This document shows, piece by piece, positions 12,901 to 23,600 of a stretch of DNA of 64,000 nucleotides; position 1 is the first letter of the stretch; each line of letters opens with the position of its first letter. The stretch lies in NCBI GenBank assembly GCA_026874595.1, contig CM049307.1:74998643-75062642 (forward strand). Reading direction: 5' to 3'. Origin of the DNA: Sipunculus nudus. Taxonomy: Eukaryota > Annelida > Sipuncula > Golfingiida > Sipunculidae. The position numbers and the translations under genes were made by a program. The notes under the pieces are model-generated. The model was not told where the DNA came from. It saw nothing but the letters and a program-made list of their open reading frames with translations, and made no database searches.

Positions 12901-13254
12901 TTTTTGTTACACTGCTAGATATTGTGATTGACAGTTAACAAGTGAGTATCTTATAATTAGTAATTGGTTAACTTCAAGTCTATATATATTTCAGATAGGA
13001 CATAAGATACTATCTTGTTCTGGAGGACACAAGCTTCTGTGTGGTTGTGTTCTCCAAGGAGCTGCTGTCTGGTCCCATACTTGCAAAACCATGTGGGAGC
13101 AGCAGATCTCCAATGTAATTATGTTGTTGTGTTTAGTGAGGTTAACACTCACTGAGGGGTTGGATAGTTTAGGTTTAGGTTATGATTTGTGTTATTTATT
13201 CTTTTTCATAATTTCACTCCACATAGTATTTACCATGTTACACAGACACCTTGA
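9908..13254 (+). other. Unusually long LINE inter-ORF spacer
   Basis: 3347 bp between the ORF1 stop and the ORF2 start. No long open frame is seen on either strand. The centre and right part hold a tandem array with a period near 300 bp, and short A/T runs are common. In typical two-ORF L1 elements the ORFs are separated by tens of bases, so this is either a lineage feature or a nested insertion whose borders I could not find. Confidence 0.75.
11400..12720 (+). repeat. ~300-bp tandem monomers inside the LINE spacer
   Basis: The landmark TGAGAAGTGAGATAGATTAT occurs at 11485, 11719, 12016 and 12316 (spacings 234, 297 and 300). A second landmark, CACAGTAAAACATTAAA, follows each of the last three. 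Flanking partial units extend the array to about 12720. The monomers are only modestly diverged. Confidence 0.85.
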
Positions 13255-16200
13255 ATGTCAGACACAACTTTGAAGTTGCTAAGTTTAAATGTCCGAGGAC
13301 TTAAAAACAGATTAAAAAGAAGGTCGGTATTCAGGTGGGCAAAAAAAGAACACTGTGATGTTTTACTTTTACAAGAAACTCATAGTTGTCAAAATATAGA
13401 AAATATTTGGAGGAATGAGTGGCTTGGACAGGTATTCTATTCACATGGGACAACAAATAGTCGAGGAACAGCAGTACTTTTAAGACAGCAGTTACATGTA
13501 GATAGTGTTAGCTTATTACACAGTTCCATAGATGGTAGAATTTTAGTCATAAAATTGGCAATTGAAAACCTTCAATATATTATCATTAATGTTTATGCTC
13601 CTAATTATACCACAAATCAAATTTCTTTTTTAAAGAATCTTAACAAAATTTTGCAAGAATATGTCACACTTAATGATGTAGTTCTCATTGGAGGCGATTT
13701 CAATGTAGCTCTTAATGTAAAGTTGGACAGGAGAGGTGGTGCTCTATGCCTAAAAGACTCTGTAAGGAAAGCTATAAATGATATGATGGATCAGCATAAT
13801 TTATTGGATATTTGGCGAACAAGAAATCCATATAAAAAGGAATATACTTGGAGAACTAAAAATGAAAATATATCATCTAGATTAGACTATTGGCTAATTA
13901 CAAAACAGTTTCAAGATTATGTCGTAAAAGCTGATTTATTTCCATATATAAAGTCTGACCATTCTTTTATTAAATTAGTTATATGTACAGACCCTCTATA
14001 TACTACAAAGAGGGGTAAAGGTTATTGGAAGCTAAACAAGTTTCTACTTAATGAGGACCAAATAACTAAGCATATAGTTGAATCTATACATACATGGTCA
14101 AATGAATCTTGTGAAAACACAAATAATATTAAGATATGGGAGTATGTTAAGTATAAGCTCAGAGATTTATATGTCAAAAAGGGTAAAGAAGCAAAGAAAT
14201 TTACAAAAGCACGAGAAGATGATTTACTTGATGAATTGAAAATTCTCCAAACTAAATTGGTAAATTCAGATGCAGAGACAGAAATAAGTATTATTGAAAA
14301 AATACAAAAAATAAAAGAAGAACTGGAAGAGATAGATAATTATAAAACAGAAGGACTTATTTTGAGATCAAAAGTCACTTGGTTTGAAAAAGGAGAAAAA
14401 AGTAGTAAATATTTTTATAATTTAGAAAAATATAATGCAGTCAGAAAATGGGTGAGAAAACTAAGAAAGGATAATGGAGAATATACTATAATTCCAAATG
14501 AAATACTTTGTTTGGAAAAAGATTTTTATTGCAAATTGTATTCATCAAATCACAGTAAGTCACTTGAACAGATTGAAAAATATTTATCAGATATAAATAC
14601 CCCATTTCTATCACAAGAAGATAATAACTTTTTGTGTGAACCATTAACAACAGAGGAATTGTATAATACAGTAAAATCATTTAAAATAATAAGAGCCCAG
14701 GGAATGATGGTCTGCCTATCGAATTCTATTTGAAATTTTGGCCACAAGTTGGTCCCTTATTAGTCAGATCTTTTAATAAATCGTTTGAGGAGGGTAAACT
14801 CTCCACATCCCAGAGGCAAGCAGTAATCACTCTATTAGATAAAAATAAAGACCGTACTTTATTAAAAAACTGGCGACCTATATCACTTTTAAATACAGAC
14901 TATAAAATTTTGGCTAAAACACTTTCTATTAGACTTTCAAAGCTCCTACCTAAAATAATACACTCTAATCAGACTGGTTATGTGAAAAATCGATTTATCG
15001 GTGAAAATATTAGGTTTGTTCAAGATTTGCTTGAATATACAAAAGATAAAAGAATACCCGGTATGATTATTGCATTAGACATGGAAAAAGCTTTTGATTC
15101 TTTAGAATGGACTTTCATGTTAGCCACACTAAAAAAATTTAAAATTTCAGAGACCTTTATACGTTGGATAAAGCTTTTATATAATGATATAAGCAGCTGC
15201 ATAATTAATTATGGCACAACCTCTGGTTATTTTAAAGTGGAAAGAGGAGTCCGACAAGGGGACCCTATGTCCCCCTATCTTTTTATATTAGCCATCGAAA
15301 TTTTAGCTATCAGAATAAGGAATGATCAAGCCATTAAAGGAATTAGAATAGGGCAGGAACAAGTTAAACTTTTACAATATGCTGATGATACAATTGCAAT
15401 TCTTTCAGATAAGACATCAGGCAGCAATTTTTTAAAACAGGTTAACTCATTTGGAGAATTCAGTGGGCTTAAATTAAACCTAGAAAAATCAGAAGGTTTA
15501 TGGATAGGTAAATCTAAAAATAGTAAATTAAAACCATTTGGAATTCACTGGCCTGATAAACCAATCAAACTTCTTGGAGTGTATATATCATATGATAAAC
15601 AACAGTGTGAAGAGCTGAATTTGGAAGATAAATTAAAACAAACAAAAAATACTCTACAGCTTTGGAAACAAAGAAATCTGACATTGCAAGGGAAAATTCA
15701 AATTATAAAAACATATATAATATCTAAATTTAATTATTATTTCAGTAATAATAATATATCAGAGAAATATGTAAATAGACTAAATAAGATTATATTTTCT
15801 TTTCTGTGGAATGGTGGAAAAGAGAAAATAAAAAGGTCTGTTCTAGTGCAAGAAATAGAAAATGGTGGTCTGAATGTTCCACATTTGCAGTCACTTTTTT
15901 TGGCTTCCAGAATAGGTTGGATCAAAAGATTTTTTCAGAGTGAATATGGCCCCTGGAAAGCATTATGGATTTACAACTTAAAGAAAATATGTAGTGATAT
16001 TCACTTACTATTTAACTGCAACTACAAACCCAAGTTATTAGCCTTAGAAAAATTAAATGAATTTTACAGAGAGGTGATGCAGAGCTGGTACTTTTTAAAG
16101 CTAGACTATTATGCAGAGGTAAATTTAAAAGAACAATATCTATGGCATAATAAGCACTTTGTATTTAATAAGAAAACATTCTATTGGGAACATTTCTATA

Positions 16201-17071
16201 AAGTGGGAATGCAAAAGGTTCAAGATTTATTTGATGTACAAAAACCATGTTCTGTCTTTTGAATACTGGAAATCCAAAGGGTTAAGTAGCATTTATTTTA
16301 TTGACTGGTATGTTTTAATAACATTAGTAATGAAACAATGCAAGGCAGTTACAGATCAAATTAATATGATTGAGTTTGAAGAAGATAAGGAATCTGAAGA
16401 TTATATAGCACATAATTTACATGTTAAAATTCAAGAAACTGTTGTACCATTGAATAAATTGAAATCACATAAAATTTACCAGGTATTTAGAAATAAGATA
16501 TGTTCTGTACAACCCACCAAGCCAAAGATATCAAAATATATAATAAACACACCAGATGATTACACTAGTATCTATACACTTCCTCACAGAGTACTGTATG
16601 ATACAAGATCGAAGATATTTCAATATAAATTTCTCAATAATATATTAGTGAACAATTATTGGCTTATGAAATGGAAAATTCAGGATTTTGATTATTGTAC
16701 GTTTTGTAAGGGTGAGGTAGAAACAATTAACCATTTATTTTGGGAATGTAGACTAACTAAAAAATTTTGGATGGATTTGAAGACTTGGTGTACTGACCAG
16801 CTAATAGAATTAAGATTAGAGAAGTTAGTTGTTTTTTATGGCTCTATTGATGAAAGTGATATGTATAATGTAATTATAATCCAGGCTAAAAGATATATTG
16901 ACCAGTGTAGAATTAATAATCAGAAGCCTAACGAGTAACATACAAGGATTTAGAAATTTTTTATATGAATATGTAAGAATTGAATACAAAGTAGCGGAAA
17001 AGAATAAGAAATTAGAAACTTTTAGAAAACGATGGTCAATGTATTTAAAAAATCATGAAATGATAAGCTAG
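13255..17071 (+). pseudogene. LINE ORF2 (APE endonuclease + reverse transcriptase), three frameshifts
   Basis: About 1270 codons in four segments: 13255 to ~14683, ~14687 to ~16240, ~16245 to ~16932 and 16934-17071. Endonuclease motifs in order: LNVRGL, LLQETH, INVYAPN, IGGDFN, SSRLDYWL and KSDHSF. Reverse transcriptase motifs: NWRPISLLNTDYKILA, NQTGYVKNRF, IALDMEKAFDSLEW (catalytic Asp), GVRQGDPMSPYLF, LQYADDTI (catalytic Asp pair) and IKLLGVYIS. A zf-RVT-like zinc motif near the end reads CTFC...HLFWEC. These are the nicking and target-primed reverse transcription functions of an L1/Tx1-clade LINE. Breaks: one base short in the A run at 14683-14686, one base extra near 16240-16245, and one extra near 16933. 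No other damage is obvious, and catalytic residues are kept. The last segment (KVAEKNKKLETFRKRW) was recognised by continuing the frame after the apparent stop at 16936. Confidence 0.9.
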
Positions 17072-17228
17072 GGGTGGTTTAGTGTTTTACATGTTTTAGT
17101 ATCCCAGTCATTTGATGAACTTAGAATCGTCCATAAAGCAGTTGTGTCTAAAATACTCTTATAATGTATTGTTTCTGTTTTGGTATAATGTGTTATATGT
17201 ACATTTGATGTATATTTTGTGGAGTGCA

Positions 17229-17260
<32 letters not shown>
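17072..17260 (+). other. LINE 3' UTR and poly(A) tail
   Basis: About 160 bp after the inferred ORF2 stop (TAG 17069-17071), then AATAAA at 17228-17233 that runs into an A tail up to 17260 or 17261. Confidence 0.85.
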
Positions 17261-17264
<4 letters not shown>

Positions 17265-17274
17265 ACATATTGGG

Positions 17275-18371
17275 ATAACTAGCATTTTACAAATTGTTAC
17301 ATAGTTCATGTAGTTTCTGATAGATATTCATTGAAAAATAATGTCAAATTTCTCTGGATTCAGGTGAAATATGGGAAACGACCCCCTTATGACACACTTG
17401 GCATGGTTTCTGACTGATCAAGAGCAAAAACAGGCATTTCTGAGAAGTGGACATAGAGGATTTGTGTGACATCATTTGAGTGAAACCACTGTCAATTATA
17501 ATACAGATTTCTAACATAGCTTATTTAGCTATAAAATGTTGCAAGGATTGAGTGCAAGGATTTAAACCGAGTTTGTCCAGACACTTCAAGACAAATTAAA
17601 TGCTAAGACATATCTGGTCCTTTTTTTTTTGTCTCCATTAAGACAGTGGTGTACATTTATCTTCTATTATGCTTATCAAAATATTTTCTATCAAGCTCCA
17701 TTAATATAAAGACTACTGACATTTTATCAATAATCTTGTGACTATCATCATTTTTCACAATTCTACTGATCCAGCTATAAATTTATCAATAATGGACTGT
17801 CTTACCCAGGAAGAATATTGATATTAATGCCTCTCAGACCCCCTTAGGCCAGCCCCAGCTAATACACTTTTTATTTACTCCTGCCAGGAAGATAAGCCTA
17901 AAGATCAAGGCCTTTTCTTGTGCCTCGTAATGTGATATCAACTTTGAGTGTTGTCTTATGCTTATTGATAAAATATGTGGCCATCTCAAAAACCCTAACA
18001 AACCCTTAGTGCCAGCTGTATATAAACAAGCAACAGCAATTCTGTAATTATAAACAAGATCATATTGCTGCCCAAAATGACTAGTTGGGCAATAAGGAAA
18101 TGCACAGAACTTATCAAAACATCAAGGAAACAGGCTCCAGTGGGGAGAGGTGTTAAATTACCAACTGTAAATCTCTTTATTGGAAATACTGTTTATTGGT
18201 TGAGTTTATACACAGACGTGGTCCAATCTTTTGTAAATCTAGCTTGCCTCTGGGTTCATTAGCAGAGAAATGAATGTAACAGTATATCAGTATATCCATC
18301 CATGATTAAATGTAATGTAGCTAATTTCCAGCAGGAAGTCAGCCATTCACAACCAGAAACACATTTATGTA
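17275..18371. other. AT-rich stretch, nothing recognised
   Basis: Presumed LIG1 intron or intergenic sequence. No exon-like segment, RNA gene or transposon end was recognised. Confidence 0.5.
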
Positions 18372-19403
18372 TGTCACAGTAGAGAGCCCAGTGGAAATCA
18401 AAACTGTAATCTCTCCTAGGAGAAATTAAAATCCCACTGAATATCCTCTCACAATTGGGATCTCCACTGGCTTGAGTCTGGTGGAAATCACAATCATAAT
18501 CTGTACTAGGAGAAATCAAAATTCTACTGAATATCCTATCACAATTTATGTTTATGTAAATTCATGGAAACTTCTGACTGAAGAGTGATTTAATAATGAT
18601 AAGATTTTCACAAGTGTAATGTTTATGCATTCACAAATAAAATTTGTCAAAAGAATTCTGTGTTTTGAGAATTTATTAATGTTACGCCCAAAATGGTATA
18701 TTGCCCATTTCATGAAATTGGCAGTTATGTTGCCCATATATATATTTTACTAGTATATAGTTATGTATATATTTATATAAATATAGTTTTAGATTATTAA
18801 TATATTAATGTACATAATTATTACTAAGCTATATATTATATTATTTATATATAATAAATTACATTAAAATATGTTAGAAACAAGAAATACGAGTAACTGG
18901 TGTTGGTAAGTTTCATTTATCTCATAGCTATGTCCCAATAATAATTTACCTTATTTAACCTTTAATGTACTCTTTATGTACTCATAAACTGACCACACTG
19001 AGTCAGTAGTGAGTTCATGCTTTGTAGGTTGTTTGTTTCAACCGCTTAATATATTTTTATTATGATCAGCTTTGATCTTTGTGAATCAAAGATTTATTAC
19101 TTAACTGTTGGAGACATCTGAGTCAGAAGTACACTACGCTTATCCAGTTTTTTTTAAATGATTAGCCTATTGGTATTTTGGTGGCATTAATAGTATATAT
19201 TATTAGGATTTCAAATTCACCTAGTAGGATTGGAAATTGCCCTAGTGGAAATTTAATTTCTCCTAGGAGAGAATACAATTGTGATTTCAACTGGGCTCAA
19301 GCCAGTGAAGATCCCAATTGTGATCTCTCCTAGGGGAGATCCTAATTCTGATCTCACCTAGTGGAATTTTCAATCTGACTGGATTGTAATCTCCACTGTG
19401 ACA
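18372..19403. mobile_element. 1.03 kb element with long inverted ends, TA-flanked
   Basis: Ends are TGTCACAGTAGAGA on the left and its near-complement CTCCACTGTGACA on the right, each flanked by TA. Inverted similarity extends about 180-200 bp inward (for example CACAATTGGGATCTCCACTG against its complement near 19300). The palindrome TCTCCTAGGAGA and variants recur at 18413, 18504, 19248 and 19327. The middle is a very AT-rich core. No transposase frame is visible, so it is a non-autonomous element; the TA flank suggests the Tc1/mariner group, but this is not certain. Confidence 0.75.
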
Positions 19404-19679
19404 TATACATCCAAACTGAATCTGATATTATATATATTATATACATTATATATGTATTGTCAAAGATTATCTGAATCTGAGGTCATGTTTCTACTAGCAA
19501 ACCAGCCTATATTTGGGCCTAAAGTGTATAAATCCTGAATCAGAATTCTCACAGAGTAACAGTAAACTTACATACATATTTACTTTGGTCAGCTTCACCA
19601 CCTCACAATGATCTAGCAGATATGATGTGTTCCTGCATGAGTAGCCATCTTTGTTTTAGCTGGTTATATTTTTTGAGTG

Positions 19680-20093
19680 TTAACATGACATCATCAAATC
19701 AGCAGCATTGAATTGTGGTTGTTTTTGCAAGTGACCAATGACCTTAACTGCCATAAGTGTTTTTTTTTGCAAGTGACCAATGACCTTAACCGCCATAAGT
19801 GGGTCTGATATGTTGTAATAGGTAGACTGATTTCTCATATTTTCAAATAAATTCTGTTTCTTAAATAAGGTGTTAGGTAGGTATTTATCTACTTTGTTGA
19901 AAATTAGGTCATTTAATCCTCTACTTTCCACTATAATTGTTTCCCTTGAAATGTAATTATTAAATATTTTCACAGCAAAAAAACAGGTGGACATGAAGGG
20001 ATGAAATAGACTATATGATCTGACTATGGCCCTATACTTGAGCCTGTAACTTCCACAAACAACATCTTGGTCATCACAAAAACGAGTAATCAT
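19680..20093 (-). CDS. Unidentified 137-residue open frame
   Basis: An open frame with mixed composition (segments such as FHPFMSTCFFAVKIFNNY and SRGLNDLIFNKVDKYLPN). It contains an internal near-perfect duplication, LMAVKVIGHLQKK/Q, from a ~45-nt tandem repeat at about 19726-19800. I do not recognise the family. It could be a decayed transposon-derived coding region. No splice or expression signal was found. Confidence 0.3.
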   Translation of the reverse strand: MITRFCDDQDVVCGSYRLKYRAIVRSYSLFHPFMSTCFFAVKIFNNYISRETIIVESRGLNDLIFNKVDKYLPNTLFKKQNLFENMRNQSTYYNISDPLMAVKVIGHLQKKTLMAVKVIGHLQKQPQFNAADLMMSC

Positions 20094-20279
20094 GTGATTT
20101 TTTTACAATTTGTTAAGGATGAATGTGTTGCCATGACAATGAGGGCAAATGTAACTCTGTCAATATGAACATGGTTGAATGGATTGTCATGCTGCTTTTC
20201 CCCCTGCCAGGTAGGTATGCATTCAGCTTCACTCATGTGTGTGTGTGTGTTTATTCACAACTTAACTCATGTGCTTGTG

Positions 20280-20575
20280 TTTATTGATATTCACAACATA
20301 ACTCAAGCAATCATGAATGGAATCTCATAAAATTTTCAGGGCATTTCAGGGAAAAGGCCAATGAAGAATCAATTAGATTTCTGTGTGGGTCCAGCACCTG
20401 ATCTGGATTCAGAAATGTCATCAAGGAATATTCACAAATGTAAAGTCACTTATGCACTAATAAACCTTAAAATATGGGCTGAATAAGTGAAGGCAAACAT
20501 GTTTTGGGGAGCATCCCACAATAGGGACCCCCAGCATGGCAGAGGCTTGCATTCCTTAGAATGGGATAACATTTT
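20280..20575 (+). repeat. Dispersed repeat family R5, copy 1
   Basis: About 290 bp aligning with 55975-56262 in the same orientation; shared runs include ACAGGGCATTTCAG-like text, GGAGCATCCCACA and GCTTGCATTCCTTAGAATG. A short (GT)n lies just upstream at about 20238-20250. Non-coding and unclassified. Confidence 0.75.
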
Positions 20576-20627
20576 GTAATGTAATTAAGTACAGTACTGC
20601 TACCTTGATGTGTGCTGCATTACATAC

Positions 20628-23600
20628 CTGTTGGTCTTGCTTTCTTTCTTCACTTCTTTGTTTTTCTCTTCTTTCACCTTGACCTCTTGTTTAACCTCTT
20701 TCTTTTCTTGTTTTATCTCTTTCTTCTCTTGTTTTACGTCTTTCTTCTTTTGTTTAACCTCTTTCTTCTCTTGTTTTACCTCCTCTCCCTCTTTCTTCTC
20801 TTGTTTAATAACTTTCTCTTCAGTCTTGGGTTGTTTAGTTCTTGGAGCTTTAAAATTAACAAGGTCAGTAACATTACTTAGGTGAAAATATCTGAATGCA
20901 TGTATAACATATATTATAATATGTATTATATTTGCTTTGACATTTGGCAATATTTTTATTTTGCGGGAGGGGAAATATATTGTTCTGTAAATTATAAATG
21001 TATTCTTTCTTCTAGATTATGTTAAAAGTATCTACAAATAAATAGCATAAAATCTGCCAGACAGAGTCACTATATCATCTTACCAGAAAGATTCTGAAAT
21101 CAGAAACATCCTAAACATTATATTTATTGAAACAGGAATCTATCCAACAGATGAGGCAGTAACCTGCTGTGTGAAAGCAATTATAATCAGCACCAGGTTT
21201 GATTGTATTCATTACAGGTGGGCTGTTACCACTTACACCTGAAAGCTCATTGCCATCTCTATATTAACTACAGCTCTAGCATGGAATAATATCTCCCATT
21301 ATGACAGGAGGCATGGGATCAGTTAGGCTGAACCAAAAAAATAAACTGTTCATCTATAGACAAAATCATATGGAGGAAATCAGGAAACTAAAAGAAAATA
21401 ATGGCAGTCACTTGACACATGAAGAACAGAAATGTGCATAGAATCTTGAAATTTTGCTACATAAACCCTTACCCTTGTTCCATAATTTCTTTTTGAATAA
21501 AAAATTGGCTTTATTAACATACGTACCGATTTTTATGATTCAGGTAAGAGCAATAAACAGCAACATGACAGGACTGGGAACCTGAAGCTCATTCACTCCC
21601 ATAAAAAATTTTTTATCCACAAATAATAAAACGGCAATTCAGCTAAATATATTTTTTTTGGGTTGCCTTAATATTGCTTGGGGTGGATCTAGGTATACTG
21701 TAAGGGTTCAGACATGATTTTATTTTTTATTTGTAAATGTTATTTTTTTGTCTGCAGATGTTGCATACTGATTTTTTTCTTGTACTTATGAAAATGAAGA
21801 AATTGATGTGCCATTTTTATCATAATATAAAAGAGAACATACATGATACACTTTAACAGCTGATTACCAGATTGTGGATTTTGGAACTTTATAATCGACA
21901 AAAATTTATACCAAGATATAAATCTGTATACACGATATTTCTCAAATATATCAATAATATTGTGAAATACATCTGTACATGGTGAAATAAAATACATATG
22001 TAACATTAAAAATATATTCAATACATGATAAAACAAATTTTCATTTTTAGTTGAAAAAAAAAGTAAAATATATGTGTTATATTAATAAAGACATTTTTGT
22101 TGTGAATTACATTATTTAAATAATGAAAAACATCCATTATAATGAAAAATCCTTCTATTTTAAAGCTTACTATACTTATATCTTACAAGGGAGTTACCTA
22201 CAAACAGTAGCATCCATTTTATTCTAATTTTGTCATAATGTAGCAGTTTTTTCACAGATAAAAAAAAACATGCTTTTCACAGCCTGAAAATATGACAGGC
22301 AAACATCCCGCAGTTCCTGGAATTGAAAGAAACCTGAACAATACAGTACACAAAACTATCACTAGATAAATCTGCATCCCACATTAGTCAATAAACCAAG
22401 GCCATAGCGACACTTCTTATGCTTCACAAACTGTTGCGTCTGCTCCTGTTCGATGTGTATGAGCTGAACCACAAGAGATAAATATGCCTGGAACTGTAAG
22501 AATTAATCTTTTCAATATCCACCCTAATCCCTAATCAACAGCATTCAGATGCTCCACACTGCAGCTTCCATAATCAATTGCTTATGGGGGATGAAGCCAT
22601 AGAACTTTCCACGTCATCTCTTTGGTGGACCCCACACGTTTAGCCAGTGTAACTGCAAGCGAGCTAAAGACGACATACGACACCAGTAGAATGACCACAA
22701 AACAGATTCGTTCATCAAACCTCCTGACTACAAACGGCAGTCCCCCGAGAATTAGAAATTCCCACGTAACCACATTTAATAAACCCCATGACGAAGGCTC
22801 CATCAAGGCTATTCTCTTTGTAACAAAAGATCCTAAGATTACGCTCTTTATAAGCTTAACTAAACAATGGTGAAGAACCTTTTTTATTCCTGCTTCAGAA
22901 ACTGCTGAGTAATCATTTTCTGAGATCTCTTTTATTGACAAGAGACTTATGGTGGTCTAACTTTTCTTGCATTAATCTTGTTAAATGACATTGTGAAGGT
23001 CTATACGTGCATCCTAACAAAAGAATTAAAGTTAGTCTTACAAATATTGCTAATGTAAGCTAATTAATCACACAATCTTTTATTTTATTAATGATTCCAT
23101 ACAATGGTGTTTTATTTCCCAATACAGGCAATTAGTATAAAAGATAAAAGCTGGAAATTATTGGAGACAATTTATTTGTGGCCAATGCATTTAATTACAT
23201 TTTTTACTTAAATGTAAACTGCAAGTCTTTATTTTTGCCTTTACTTTTAACTGTTATTTAATTCAAATGTTTTCAATAATGTAGGAGCTTGGGAATTTAT
23301 CCTCATCAACCACTGATCATTGTGTGATGTACAACATGCTGTTTATATTAATGTCTTAAAATACAAGAAATCAGTTCCCAGGATATTTATATAATTTGTG
23401 TACCAGTTGAATGCTGGAATTACCATGTATTGTATCAGTGTTATCGTAGCTGTAGGCATAAACTTTTAAAGCCATCTTTACTAGTGGTGGGCCGATCATC
23501 GAGTTTTATCGAAAGTCAGTCGGTTTGCTGCCACTTTCAAGCGCTCTATTACCAAAGGCAACTATTGATTACATCATAATCATGATAATGAGTCTTTGTT

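Larger units (their letters stand above)
8981..17260 (+). mobile_element. Full-length L1/Tx1-like LINE with target-site duplications
   Basis: An 8.28 kb non-LTR retrotransposon. The bases immediately left (8966-8980, AAGTTACATATTGGG) are repeated directly after the poly(A) tail (AGTTACATATTGGG, 17261-17274), giving a 14-15 bp target-site duplication and showing insertion as one unit. Order: a short 5' leader of about 100 bp beginning GGAACTTCCGG, ORF1, a long spacer, ORF2 with endonuclease and reverse transcriptase, a 3' UTR, AATAAA at 17228 and an A tail of about 31 nt. ORF1 is intact and ORF2 has three frameshifts, so this copy is probably recent but cannot move on its own. It lies in the repeat R3 tail, presumably in a LIG1 intron. 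Confidence 0.92.

Noticed and set aside
13091-13273. 60-residue hydrophobic frame before LINE ORF2
   Set aside because: Overlaps the ORF2 start in another frame, lies in the spacer, and has no recognisable domain.
20610-20885. Phe/Leu-rich plus-strand frames
   Set aside because: Antisense of the Lys/Glu-rich LIG1 exon 7.
22622-22873. 83-residue plus-strand frame
   Set aside because: Lies opposite the longer minus-strand frame, with no domain recognised and no splice context.
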